Source: Corallium rubrum (Eukaryota; Cnidaria; Anthozoa; Scleralcyonacea; Coralliidae). Taken from it: a DNA stretch of 64,000 nucleotides. This document shows positions 1-12,600 of the stretch, one piece after another (the stretch's first letter is position 1; the number at the start of each line of letters is the position of its first letter). The stretch spans positions 7,962,504-8,026,503 of the forward strand of contig OZ036008.1 of NCBI GenBank assembly GCA_964035015.1, written 5' to 3'. Below the pieces are notes generated by a model that worked only from the letters and a program-made list of their open reading frames with translations, ran no database searches and had not been told where the DNA came from. The position numbers and the translations under genes are program-made.

Positions 1-3000
1 TGCTGTTGTAGCTGGAGTTCCAGCACTATAGCCTGGTGGTTGGTATGCAGCAGTTGCAGGGGCATACGCAGGTGCTGAACCAGGCTGTTGGTACCCACTG
101 TATGGCTGCTGAGGTGCTGCACCATACCTGAAGTAAATGAAGAAAGACAATTACATACAATAATAAAATTTTTTGACCCATAGCTGCCTAAGATGTCTGA
201 GGGTCTCTCCAAAATCATCTGGTATTAAACGAGTAAAACGAGTTTCTGTCCAGTTCAGGTAGGAATGGGTCAATGACTTGTTAACTTATTTGTAGAATAT
301 TTAATGAATAAAATCATCTGGTGTTGTAAAACAATGAAGGGACTGTTTTTGGCCAGTTCAGGCAGGAAGGAGTTAATCACTTGTTAATGAGTAAAATCAT
401 CTGGTGTTAGACAGAGTAGCATAGCTTTTATAAATTGTTCTCCCTTTGTATTATAGCTGAATTAGTTATTGTAATTTATCTATTTAATATTGTAATACCT
501 ATTCCTCGAAACTTTTTAAATTATTACTTTTATTGTTTTACCATTGTAAAAATATGGCAATTCACGCTAAGTGCGAAAGTATTTTAAATAAACCATCTAT
601 TATTATTATATTATTAAAACAATAAAGGCACAATCTTTGATCAGTTCAGGTAGGAATGAGTTAATCACTTGCTAACTACCGTAATTTCTGCCTAAGATGT
701 CTGAGGGTTCTCTCTTTGATGAGTAAAATCATCTGGTGTTAGAGTAAGACAATAAAGGAACCATTTTTGACCAGCTCAGGTAGGAATGAGTTAATCACTT
801 GTTAACTCATTGCTGCCTAGGATGTCTGAGGGTTCTCTCTTTGATGAGTAAAATCATCTGGTGTTAGAGTAAAACAATAAAGGAACCATTTTTGACCAGT
901 TCAGGTAGGAATGGGTTAATCACTTGTTAACTCATTGCTGCCTAGGATATTTGAAGGGGTTCTCCCTTTGATAAGAGTAAAATCGTCTGGCATTAGACAG
1001 AGTGAAACAATAAAGGGGCAATTCTTGGCCAGCTCAGGTTGCCTAGGATGTCTGAGGGTTCTCTCTTTGACAATTACTTGTAAAATCAACTAGGCCAAAA
1101 AAAATACACCTGGGTTTCCGGTTTCCCAACCCTATTTTTTTTACTAGCAAAATGCTGACCCTAATCTTTTTACTGAATTTTTAAGGAGCATGGGCCTGAG
1201 ATGCAGCATGATTTGCATCTTGGAATAGTAGGCATGGTGTCAGAACCTAGTAATGTACTCAAAATTAGCTCTAATAGATGTGCTAGCATAATTGACAATT
1301 GGTGTTGGAAAAAATATTATTCCTAGGCAATAAATTAAAAAAAAGTAAAAAAACCCCGAAATCCGACCTACCTTACCTAAGTTTTTATGAAGAGAAATAG
1401 GAAACCTAGGTATTTCTATTTTGGCCCTAGCGTTAGACAGGGTAAAATAATTCTTGGTTTTCATCTGACGCAATGAAATGGCAGCCATGTTGGTGCACAA
1501 TCTTTATCCTATGGGAATCTAACTATTCTTATTCAAATATTTTGTATTGTTTCACCACCCCAATGGGGCCAGTGATCACTTGAGTGAAAACCGAGAATAA
1601 AGGGGGAGTTTTTGGCCAGCTTGGACACAAATGAGTAGTATAACCTTACCCTTGAGCTGCGTAAGCTGGAGGTACACCACCAGTTGGAGGAGGACCATAT
1701 GATGAGTCTGCAAGACAAAACACAAGAAATCAATATAATTGGAAGAGTCATCACTCTTAGCCAGCGACAAGCAATACTTCACACGAAGAACTAGAGAATC
1801 CATTGAAATCGCCAAACATCACACTATTTCTCAGGAGGGACAGCCATTAAATAGCACGTGGCGTGCCTATTCGGAGAACATTCTTGATTTTGTTTTCTAA
1901 TTAATAAAATTAACGTGATACGCCACTGTATTCTTACGTGATTTAATTGATCAGTTGCTTAGTTTATAAATGATGTGAGCCAACAACTTGTTGTCATTGC
2001 TCTGATGAAGGCCTGAGTCAACAGGCCAAAAGCTTAGCAAAGAAATATTTTACGTGGTGTTTCCACAAAACTTATTTATATTACTTTATCGCCATGAAAA
2101 TGTTCAAAGAATTAAATCAATATACTACCTTGAATTTCCTATCACACATTAAAAAAAGTTGAGATGAAACCATTTTATGTGGTTTAGTAACAGCCTATAT
2201 GCTGATCATGCAGTTTATTATTTAAAAAAATGTAAAGTGCTGTGTAGGCAGTGTTTTGGATAGAGCAAAGTGAAAAGGTGGTAATTAGTAAACTGTAGAG
2301 ATTTTCAGCAATGAAATAGTCAACTCTCTGAAACCTCCCTAAGGTGGACATCTAATCTTGGCTGCTCATACATTATTTACTATAATAAAACTTTTTTTAA
2401 GGTGGACACCTCTCTGAAGGCCAACAGCTAATCTTGGCCGCTTATATATTATTTACTATAATAAAACTCTTTTTAAGGTGGAGACCTTCAGTGGCATAGC
2501 GTGACCATTCTCTATTGCGCTTCCTCAATTACCGACCAACTCATTTTTATGACCAATTTACTGACCAATTTCCTATCAATTTACCGACAAATCACGTTTT
2601 TCTCTGCAAAATCTGTTTTACTGGCAAGTTTTCAAGAAAGTGCGAGGGGGGGGGTGTCACACCCCCTAAACCGGACACCTCTCTAAGGCAGACACCAAAT
2701 TTGGTCCTGAGAGGGTCCACTTTTAATAATCAAAGTAAAAATTTCCTGCCAGACATTTTTTCAGCACTGAGCCACTGACATTATATTGAGCTAGAGATTG
2801 GATTTTTATGAATTATCTGACCTATTATTTAAAAAATATTTACAGGTGTTTGCACTGTCTACAGTTGTGGAAGTGATTAATATCAAGGTATTATTTAATA
2901 ATTCATAAGTCTTGATTTTACTAGACTGCAAATCACACTTCCAAAGTTCCAACAATTTTAATATATAGTAAAAAATTAAAGATAGAATAAAGAAATATTT

Positions 3001-3633
3001 AAAATAGATTCTCAAAGGTTTTCCACCGAATGATTGCGAAGCTTTCAAAAAATTGGGTTATAAATTCAAGAATTGCTTTACTTGGCAGCTGGTTGAACGA
3101 AGTTGCTAAACAAGGCTAGGAATGGCGAAGTTTGAAGCCAGACAAATTGTCCAGCATTTCCTTTGAGGAAACTTGTTTAGCGCTAAAATTGTTCCTAAAA
3201 AGCACCATAGTGTTCCTTCAAACGCCAAATAGGAAGAGGTCCTACGTTAAATTATTGGTAAAGGCATTCAGAAACGGAACTACTGTATATATTATATGAA
3301 GGCAGAAACAAGACGCCAATTGCCAAAGACGAAACCTTCGAGTTTGGGTGCCAAACACATTTGCTGATTTCTTTATAAAGGCATAAGAAAGGCTCCCCAA
3401 TCTAACTGAATAAGTAGGAATTTAACTAAAGCTGTATAGCAAACACAAGCATGATCTAAACTGGATATTTCGCAACAGGGAACGAACCATGAGTTAAATC
3501 ATGCCATGTGCTCGCCCCGTTGGGCTGAAACGAAAAGCGATTTTTGCCCGTTGTTTAGCGGTGTGAACTTGGTTTTTAGCGTTTTAAATAGAGAGGAAGA
3601 CTAAATGGTTTACTTACATGCTTGGTCTGTCAT
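1..3633 (-). CDS. FET-like (EWS/FUS/TAF15-type) low-complexity protein, 5' part, partial at left edge
   Basis: Three exons join in phase: 3633-3618 (start ATG, MTDQA plus one base), 1707-1650 and 127-1 (continues off the window). Donors are GTAAGT and GTAAGG; acceptors follow TTGCAG and CTTCAG. The 67 residues visible are almost only Tyr, Gln, Gly, Pro, Ala, Ser and Thr, with repeated Tyr-Gly, Gly-Tyr and Tyr-Gln pairs, for example MTDQAYSSYGPPPTGG and PYSGYQQPGSAPAY. FET RNA-binding proteins start with such a prion-like Tyr/Gln/Gly segment that drives phase separation and transcriptional co-activation, followed by an RRM, RGG boxes and a zinc finger; none of those later domains lies in the window. 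The very short first coding exon followed by small exons also fits. Other Gly/Tyr/Pro-rich proteins (TFG or annexin A7/A11 N-termini) cannot be excluded. The frame is well supported by the three-way phase match; the family name is only moderately so. Confidence 0.55.
183..1080. repeat. Diverged tandem copies of a ~130-bp intronic repeat
   Basis: Copies begin near 183, 681, 811, 941 and 1049 with variants of CTGCCTAGGATGTCTGAGGG. Each continues with an AGTAAAATCATCTGGTGTTAG block, then an AATAAAGG block, a TTCAGGTAGGAATG block and TTAATCACTTGTTAAC. They fill much of intron 2 of the FET-like gene. The central block (consensus GTAAAATCGTCTGGCGTTA) recurs elsewhere, near 985, 11295, 15710 and, inverted, 27110. 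Confidence 0.75.
1091..1430 (+). mobile_element. MITE with TAGGGCCAAAA-type terminal inverted repeats (copy 1 of 3)
   Basis: The ends read TAGGCCAAAAAAAATA..CCTGGGTTTCC and GGAAACC..TTTTGGCCCTA, which are inverted repeats. The body is closely related to 51170-52020 (split by an insertion) and 58030-58376. No transposase is present, so it is a non-autonomous DNA element. It lies in intron 2 of the FET-like gene. Confidence 0.75.
1708..3617. other. Intron 1 of the FET-like gene; degenerate repeats, no exon seen
   Basis: This intron holds AT-rich sequence with a direct duplication of about 105 bp (2336-2480; copies share AAGGTGGACACCT-like starts and a TTATTTACTATAATAAAACT block). Around 1995-2045 there is a GATGAAGGCCTGAGTC..GGCCAAAAGCTTAGC segment of the kind often left at retroelement 3' ends. 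I see no further coding exon. Confidence 0.5.
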
Positions 3634-3848
3634 CTTCCGAGAGAAAAACAATCAAATTTCGTTAAAAAGGTTTCCACTTCTGGCGAATTCCAAGTGTGGC
3701 TGGATTGCTTGAACGACGAAATGCGATTGATGAAGCGAGGCAAGTGAGATCGTGGTAGCGCGCATGCTCAAGACGCCTGTTACCGAACATACACCGAGCG
3801 GTTCCGATGAAACTTTAAGGGAAGGAATGAGGAGGAAAGTAAAGGAGA

Positions 3849-5340
<1,492 letters not shown>

Positions 5341-5667
5341 AAGCTGCTCCTGTCTACTTGATCCATGTTAGCATGATAAACAATGTTTAGATGTTAACTG
5401 AGCTGATTTCATCTTTCACGGCACCGTCAATTCAATATTAATTACAGCAAAAACGACAATAAAAAGTGTTTATTTTCTCAACAAACGACAATATAATCTA
5501 CAGATTCTTTCTGAATTATATATATGTACATTCCATAATAGTAAGCTAAAGTTTAGCAGTAAAATTAAAAACCAAGAATGGTTTCAATTAATAAGTCCAG
5601 TCCAGAGAATACTGAAATTGAAATCTACTCTCCATAACTGGATCTGGTAAATTTAAGGTGAAGTAAT

Positions 5668-6361
5668 ACGAGCAACAAATTGCTGCAACATTGTTGCGTT
5701 GCAAACAGGGACGTCGGAGCGACACTAAAACTTGGGTGAGCCCAAAATTTTTAGGGGACATGGGGTCCGGGGGCATGCTCCCCCGGGAAATTTTGAAATC
5801 TAGAGTCTCTGAAATGCCATGTGAGAATTCTGTAAGAATTCTAAAGGTCCCAAAACGTCATAAAATACTCAAAAGACAACACTTTTCCGGACATTGAATA
5901 TCTGCATTCAAATTTCTTTATTATATCTTTATTCAAAGTCGGGGCTAGCTAGAGTTAGTGATTTTGTTAATCATAACTTTATTACTGTCCTTGTTTATTA
6001 CTGGTCTTGTTAAAAAGTGGAGGAGCCCCAAACATATTCTGACTCCCCCTCCCCCCCACCAAAAAGTGCGGGGCCCAGGCCCCCCCACATCCGACGCCCC
6101 TGGCTTCTGTGCCCCTGGTTGCAGGTTGAAAAGCGTTGTTGCACGTATTACCACCCGCCTTAAACATTGTTACGCAACAACGATTTTGTTATAAGTTGAA
6201 TCAGCAACAAGTAGAACTGGTCTACTTTTTTCAACAATTTTATTTTCAACAACTTACAACAAAATCATTGTTACGTGACAATGTTTAAGGTGGGTGGTAA
6301 TACGTGCAACAACGCTTTTCAACAGTTGTGTTGAAAGTTGAGGGGAAATGTTGCCCGTATT
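5668..6361. mobile_element. Palindromic MITE (6119-6331) with a flanking repeat fragment
   Basis: 6119-6331 is a long inverted repeat. The left arm has GTTGAAAAGCGTTGTTGCAC, then TACCACC and AACATTGTTACG; the right arm carries the reverse complement ending GTGCAACAACGCTTTTCAAC. The loop is centred near 6222. A related half-copy starts at 5668. Between them, 5706-5900 resembles the CAGGGACGTAGCC family seen complete at 59983-60298, including GGGGGCATGCTCCCCCGGGA. Confidence 0.7.
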
Positions 6362-7790
6362 GCCTCACCTTTAGCGAAACCTATAACATATTAGGTCAGT
6401 TCCAGTCCCCTACACCGTCCTGACACCAGACCGTGTAGGAACATTTTGTAGGGAGACTGAAAGCGACGTCTTAAAGCTTGACTTTACTTTTGGCCTCAGA
6501 GATTGCATTCCAGATATAGAGAAAGGATTTCAATGCACAATCGCTCACGCGCGCTCCACGCGCGAGGAACTTCCATGCGCGGCCCACGCGTGGGTAACAA
6601 CCCCTAAACGCTTGGGTACGAGATTGAAATCTATTTTGTTCACGCGACCAAACGCTGTACGCACGCATGCGCAAATACAGTATTATTTCCCACATTTTTT
6701 TGCATTCATTACGCATGCGTAAACGTTTGGTAGCGGTGTTCGTTTTGTCTACGTCTATTTACAAAGTAGTTTCTTCCCACCCCACCCCCCTAGTTTCTAA
6801 TTGTGACTGGCACACAGTCCTCTCAAACAACCCTCGGCTTCATTTGTTTATAGGTTTTCAATTTTAGAGATCTGGGCATGCGCATGCAGAACGTCAGATA
6901 ATAAAAAAATATTCAACACCGACTTTTTCGATGGCAGAAACGAAAAAACAACCTTAAATTTTGTACAGGGAAATTTCAAAACCATACACTCGAACAAGAA
7001 TTACTTTGCCAAGCAGGTATACCGTGTACCTCGTACCCAGACCTTCGCAGAAGAAACAGACAGACAAACCGAACGGCACACCCAAAGCACGAAGCGTGCG
7101 ACTCAAAACAAATCAGATTTCTCGACTAATCTTCCAAACATTATTTCATAAAATCTTTTCAAAAAAAGAAAAGTCGGTGTCACTTAGTGATTTTATAAGT
7201 AATTCATTGAAATATCAACTCATGGTTAGTATTTTCTTTCAATTTCTTTCTTTCTTTTCTGTTATTTTTGGTCCTCTGATTTTAAGTCATCATATTTTCC
7301 AAATGCGTTTCGGATAATTTTGAATTCTTCCTTCGCTAAAATGGCTGTAACGCCAAGATTTGATGTACTAACTAAACAAGCAAACATCAAATTGTTTTAA
7401 ACACAAAACATGAATCTGTTTTGGTTCACATCCTTGCTTCTTTAATCGTAGTGATCTAGCTTTGCCAAGCAGTTTTCAATCGCTTCATGTTTTCATCCCG
7501 TTCATAATGGCCAACAAATTTCTATCGTGGTAATAGTGTTTGTAAAAGTGTTTGTAAAATATTGTTGCAATTCAATTTGCTCTGTCTGATAATACATTTC
7601 ATGAAATTTATTGGAAACTTTCCGTTTTGGATTTTATTGGTTTTTGGTTTTTGAACAATTAGTCAAACACCAATCAAATTCAAGCAGCAAGTTGTTCAAC
7701 GAACTTCATCAAATGAATTGGTCCAACAGAGCAAATGACTTCCAACAATATTTCAGGAACAAGTCTATTGCCACAACAAGAATATATGTA
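6362..7790. other. Intergenic stretch without recognisable gene
   Basis: It contains GC-rich palindromic pieces around 6540-6750 (CGCATGCGCAA and ACGCATGCGTAAACGTTTGG, related to the element at 13815-14205). From 6960 to 7790 it is unremarkable AT-rich sequence. Short open frames here lack homology that I can recognise and lack splice or codon support. Confidence 0.5.
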
Positions 7791-7791
7791 T

Positions 7792-8408
7792 TCTAAGAGC
7801 TCACTCACACTCGCACTCAATGAGTGGCCTAGACTTTCTCAAAGTCCTTTTCAAACATTTTTGACCTTTCGACATTTTTGACCTTTCGGTTCCTCGTTGA
7901 AAAGGACTTTTCCCACCTGCAGCACGCCTAAATTCACCGGTGAATTTTAACCGACCAGTGACGTAATTCGGGAAGTAATTATATTCAGGCGAAATTGCTA
8001 TGCAAGTGCTATCTTTGGAAGTTGGAGTTAAACAGACTCTTGAAAACGTTTATAGTAGGGGTAGAACCACTTTCCATTGCATGTACGACAACCCGAAACA
8101 AGTCAAAACAGGGCGATGTACATTTCAGCGATTTCCCGCCAGAATATTTAATTAGATTCAAAAACCTGCAAGTGAAACAAGTCCGCCTCTTTTCTCCCGC
8201 TTTTCCGCTCGCCCGCAAAAACTAGCGCTAAGAGGCGGACGTGGAGCAAGTCTATGAGTGGTCCCTCACACTCAATAAGTGCAACTCAACACCATTCAAT
8301 TGAACGGTTTGGGCGTGAGTGTAGTCTCATACTCAGTGACGGTGAGTGGAGACTTATTGAGTGTGAGGGGCACTCATTGAGTGGGAGTGGGAGTGAGCTT
8401 TTAGAATA
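7792..8408. mobile_element. Inverted-repeat element with a second ~400-bp element nested inside
   Basis: The outer ends match as inverted repeats: ATTCTAAGAGCTCACTC at the left and GAGTGAGCTTTTAGAAT at the right, each next to a CACTCAATGAGTG block. Inside, about 7843-8257, lies another element whose inverted, diverged copy is at 49239-49610. It carries AAGTCCTTTTC near one end and GCGGGCGAGCGGAAAAGCG and AGAGGCGGAC near the other. The apparent 76-residue frame inside is part of the repeat. Confidence 0.75.
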
Positions 8409-8884
8409 CATTTAGAATACAGGCGTATGTTTCGGACACCTCAGCTAACTTCAACAAAAACTATAGCAAACAATAAAAGGCCATAAAGAACCTAAGTGCG
8501 CAAGCTTTCACAAAAAAAAAACCCCAATACGCTCACCACCAACATGCTTCCTTTCGGAAAATGATTTCATTTTCGACGGCCATAAAAGTATAAGAATCCA
8601 AATAATTCAATCCCAAACTGGTATGGCGTTGATAGAAAATCCAGCTAAACATTCAGAACAGGAACTTTCAAACCGACGGATTCAAAAGCGAACTCCGATT
8701 GCAAAAATTTGTAATCCATTTCCACATAATTTCAGCATCTGATCGAACCAGCACAAATCCCGTTCATTTTTTCCAAGAAAAAGTACAAAGGATCCGTGAA
8801 ATCGATTCCGCAATGCATTCAAGAGGGGATCGACCGGGGATAAGCTATTTTGATATATGTTAATACAACATCAACCAGACTCTC

Positions 8885-9475
8885 TTATTTGAAAGAACTC
8901 TTAAAATGACAGAGAAACATCATTTACATATTTTCGTTTCCTTGCTTCGTTGTTTGTTTGTTTGTTTGTTTGTTTGTTTGTTTGTTTGTTTGTTTGTTTG
9001 TTTGTTTGTTTGTTTGTTTGTTTGTTTGTTTGTTTGTTTGTTTGTTTGTTTGTTTGTTTGTTTGTTTGTTTGTTTGTTTGTTTGTTTGTTTGTTTGCTTG
9101 TATGTTTGTTTGTTTGATACGGAAATTTAATATCCTGACGTCACACGTGCATGAGTTGTCGGGAAGGTTATAATAACATGTCGTTGCTATTATCAAACAT
9201 AATCTCTTAAAAATCCACATGTTTGGTGTTGTGAGTGAAACACATCCACACGTTTCCTTTCAAGTGATTTCGTTTAATAATAGCAACGATATATAATCTT
9301 CAGCAAACTTTATGCACGTGTGACGTCAATATATTTAATTTGCGTATCAAACAAACAGAAATATCTCAAGAACGAAGCAAGGAAACGAAAAACTGCAAAA
9401 TATGTTACTCTATCAAAGTGTTCTTTCAAATAAGAGAAACTTAATCTTCGCTTCAAATACGGCAAAATTTTTAAA
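8885..9475. mobile_element. Foldback MITE (family B, copy 1) interrupted by a TTTG expansion
   Basis: The left arm has CTTATTTGAAAGAAC..TTAAAATGA and TTTCGTTTCCTTGCTTCGTT. The right arm has the inverse GAACGAAGCAAGGAAACGAA and GTGTTCTTTCAAATAAGAG. The same architecture, unexpanded, occurs at 11201-11788 and 16503-16965. A GACGTCACACGTGCAT block near each inner end is also shared. No coding capacity. Confidence 0.85.
8949..9115. repeat. (TTTG)n microsatellite
   Basis: About 40 near-perfect TTTG units lie within the left arm of the foldback element at 8885-9475. They occupy the place where sister copies have TCTTGAGATATTTCAGTTTG. The open frames (CLFV on plus, NKQT on minus) are artefacts of a 4-bp repeat read in three frames. 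Confidence 0.97.
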
Positions 9476-9654
9476 ATAGCATACTCCAGGCCGACACCCC
9501 CAAGTGCAACGGTTGTTTGCTGCGTCCCCTCCCCCGGTGGCGATTTATTAGTCAGAGGAAATGTATTCCAGATTAAATTCTTCCATTTGAAACAAATGAG
9601 GTGAGTGACGAGGATGAATATGAACGGAGAGGGATCAAGGGAGTGAACGGGGGA

Positions 9655-12600
9655 TCACTGCACCTCTTCCCTGCTCGACTGATTGGTGAGGCGACCTCCT
9701 TTACCTATAATTTTTGCGCCAGTTCTCATCATTTCGATTGCTTTGTCAAACGTTCTTCTTAACTCTTTAAACCATTCGTCATACTCCGTCACAGACTGAA
9801 AGTTAGAAACAAACACGAAAAAAGAAGTTAAATATCGGTACCTGAGGTGAATGAATGAATAACTTTATTTAACCACGCTAACATCGTCAGCAAATGCTGA
9901 TTTCCACGATAGGCGTGTAAAATTAAAGTACAAATACAAGAAATATTATATAGTAATACAGTTAATAACAAATAGTAGTATAATACAGTTATATAACATT
10001 ACAAAAATATAGTTTCCATATTTACAAAATTTAGTTAAAAAGCATGAGTCGCGATTTTTCTTTCAAAATAGGACCGTGTTTTACTTTTTCTTAAGTCAGC
10101 TGGTAGGGAGTTCCATAACGCAGCTCCGTCAAACATAAAACTCTTTTTCATGCAGTTTGTGCGTGGCTTCGGCAAACAAACTGAGCTGTGACTTTCGCGA
10201 AGATTATAGTGAAACAGTTCGTCTTTGTATGTAAATGTCTGCGCTAAACGTCGTACAATAGACGAATTTAATTCGGATTAACTTCGTCGGTTTTATGCGA
10301 CGTAAATGCGACGTCGAGTTAAACGACGAATTTCACTCGAATTTAATTGTTTTTACTTGGACGCGTTGAGCCTGAAAACGATTCCTTGAAAACATGATGC
10401 CGAATTGTCGCCGACAGAAGAGAAACATTTAATTCGACGCGACGATAGTTCGTCGTGTAACTCGAACACGCATTATCGTCGCATTATCCGTCTGACTCAG
10501 ACGAATTTAATTGTCGAGACGAATTTAATTCGTGTGTCGAATTTAATCAAGTCATACGTCGCAGTTTCATCGAATAAAATCCAAACAATTAAATTCGTCT
10601 ATTGTGCGATGTTCAGCGCAGGCTTAAAGTGCCACTAACCCCCAAAAATTTTTCTCGCAAATCTAAGAGCCCTTATTGAGTGGATTAGGCCAGTTAATAA
10701 ATTATTGGTATTGGACGTTTCGTTGATCTTCTGTAGCCGACCAAAGTTGCATCTGCATGTCCCATGGCGGAGTATGAAAGGGAATAGGTATATTCCTGGT
10801 GTTACGTCAGACAAGTCAAACAAGGAACTCCTTTAAGCTCTGTCTGGTGAATACATAGAATTTTTTGGGTTGGAAATTCATTTTCCCAACTAACTCAATG
10901 TAAAAATTCTATGCATTCAGCAGACAGAGCTCAAATGAGTTCCTTGTTTGGCTTGTCTGACGTCACACCAGGAATATACCCATTCCCTTTCCTTCTCCGC
11001 CGTGGGACATGCATATGCCAATTTTTGCAACTTTGGGGTTTACAGAAGACCAAAGAAATGTCCAATACCAATAATTTATTCACTGAACTAATCCACTCAT
11101 TAAGGGCTTTTAGATTTGCGAAAAGAAAATTTTGGGGTTAGTGGCACTTTAAGGATTGATGTGGCACAAGCTGTGCGTGCGCTGCATGCCTCTCATCGCT
11201 CAAGTTAAAGTGCAAATGAAACAAAAATTAAGTCAGTCTTATTTGAAAGAACACTTAACCCTTTATAGTCCAGGAGGTTTCCGGTTGACAAATAAAATCG
11301 TCTGGCGTTGGCCAGAGTAAAATACTAAAGGTGGCCAATGGGCTATAAAGGGTTAAAATGATAGAGTAACATCTTTTGCAGTTTTTCGTTTCCTTGCTTC
11401 GTTCTTGAGATATTTCAGTTTGTTTGATATGCAAATTAAACATTTTGAAGTCATGACGTGCATAATGAGTTATCGAAAAAAGTTATATAGCTTTGCTATT
11501 ATCAAACCAACTTAATTCAAAGGAAGCATATGGGGATGTTTCGCCCAGAACACTAAACATGTAGATTTTCAGGTAATTATATTTGACAATATCAAATATA
11601 TATAACTTTTATCAGTAACTCATTATGCACGTCATGACGTCAAAATGTTTAATTTGCATGTGAAACAAACTGAAATATATCAAGAACAAAGCAAGGAAAC
11701 GAGAAACTGGAAAAGATGTTACTCTTTCATTTTAAGTGTTCTATCAAATAAGACAAACTTAATTTTCGCTTCATTTGCACTTTAAGCACAGTCGAATTAG
11801 TACTCGCATGGGTGACCACATTAGGTCATTCGCTTCATGCGAGTAGGCGAGTAGAGTTGTTGGTTCTCCATTGTGCCTCGAGAGTTTTTCAGTTTTCACG
11901 GACTTTTCCCTCCACAAAATCAACACCATAGCTTCCCCAGTTAATTGTACAAACTAGTTCCATCAAGGAGTGGGGACCATTGGGTTATCAGTATCTAAAT
12001 ACTGTCATATGTTACCTTTAATAAATAAAGTCACTTTACTTTAGTTTTATTTATAACCATTAATCGGGATTATAAAATAACCGGAAGTAAATGAACGACA
12101 ACACGCACTCCGATTGGCTATTGAGTCAAACAAGCGTGCCATTATAACTCCATAACGGCACGGCACACGAGATATTTCGCGACGATTTTGTCGTTTTTGA
12201 TGAATTTTATGTGGATTTAATCATCAACGAAAATCAAAATATACTTGGATATATGTCTAATCACGTAATTAGTACAGTAGAATGTTTTCAGTACAACTTT
12301 AAGTGCATTTTCATCGCTAAAATCGCCGGCGTGTTGCCCGGGGCCACGCGTGGCGCTAAAAGGTAACAAACTCGTCCTGAGACAGGTAATCTGGTTTTTT
12401 GCTTACTTTTCTTGGGTTTATTGACAATTTAAAGTCATTATTTTATAATAGGATTAAAAATAATTATGCAGCGTTAAAAACGACTTAGTTTGTTTTGTTG
12501 ACATGATACAGATATTTTCCAACCTACCTCAGCTCGTAATAAATGTTCTTTAGAATCTTTAGTTATTATTTTTACACATTTAAATCCTTTAACGTTTGTT

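Noticed and set aside
8906-9220. CLFV / NKQT repeat frames
   Set aside because: (TTTG)n microsatellite artefact.
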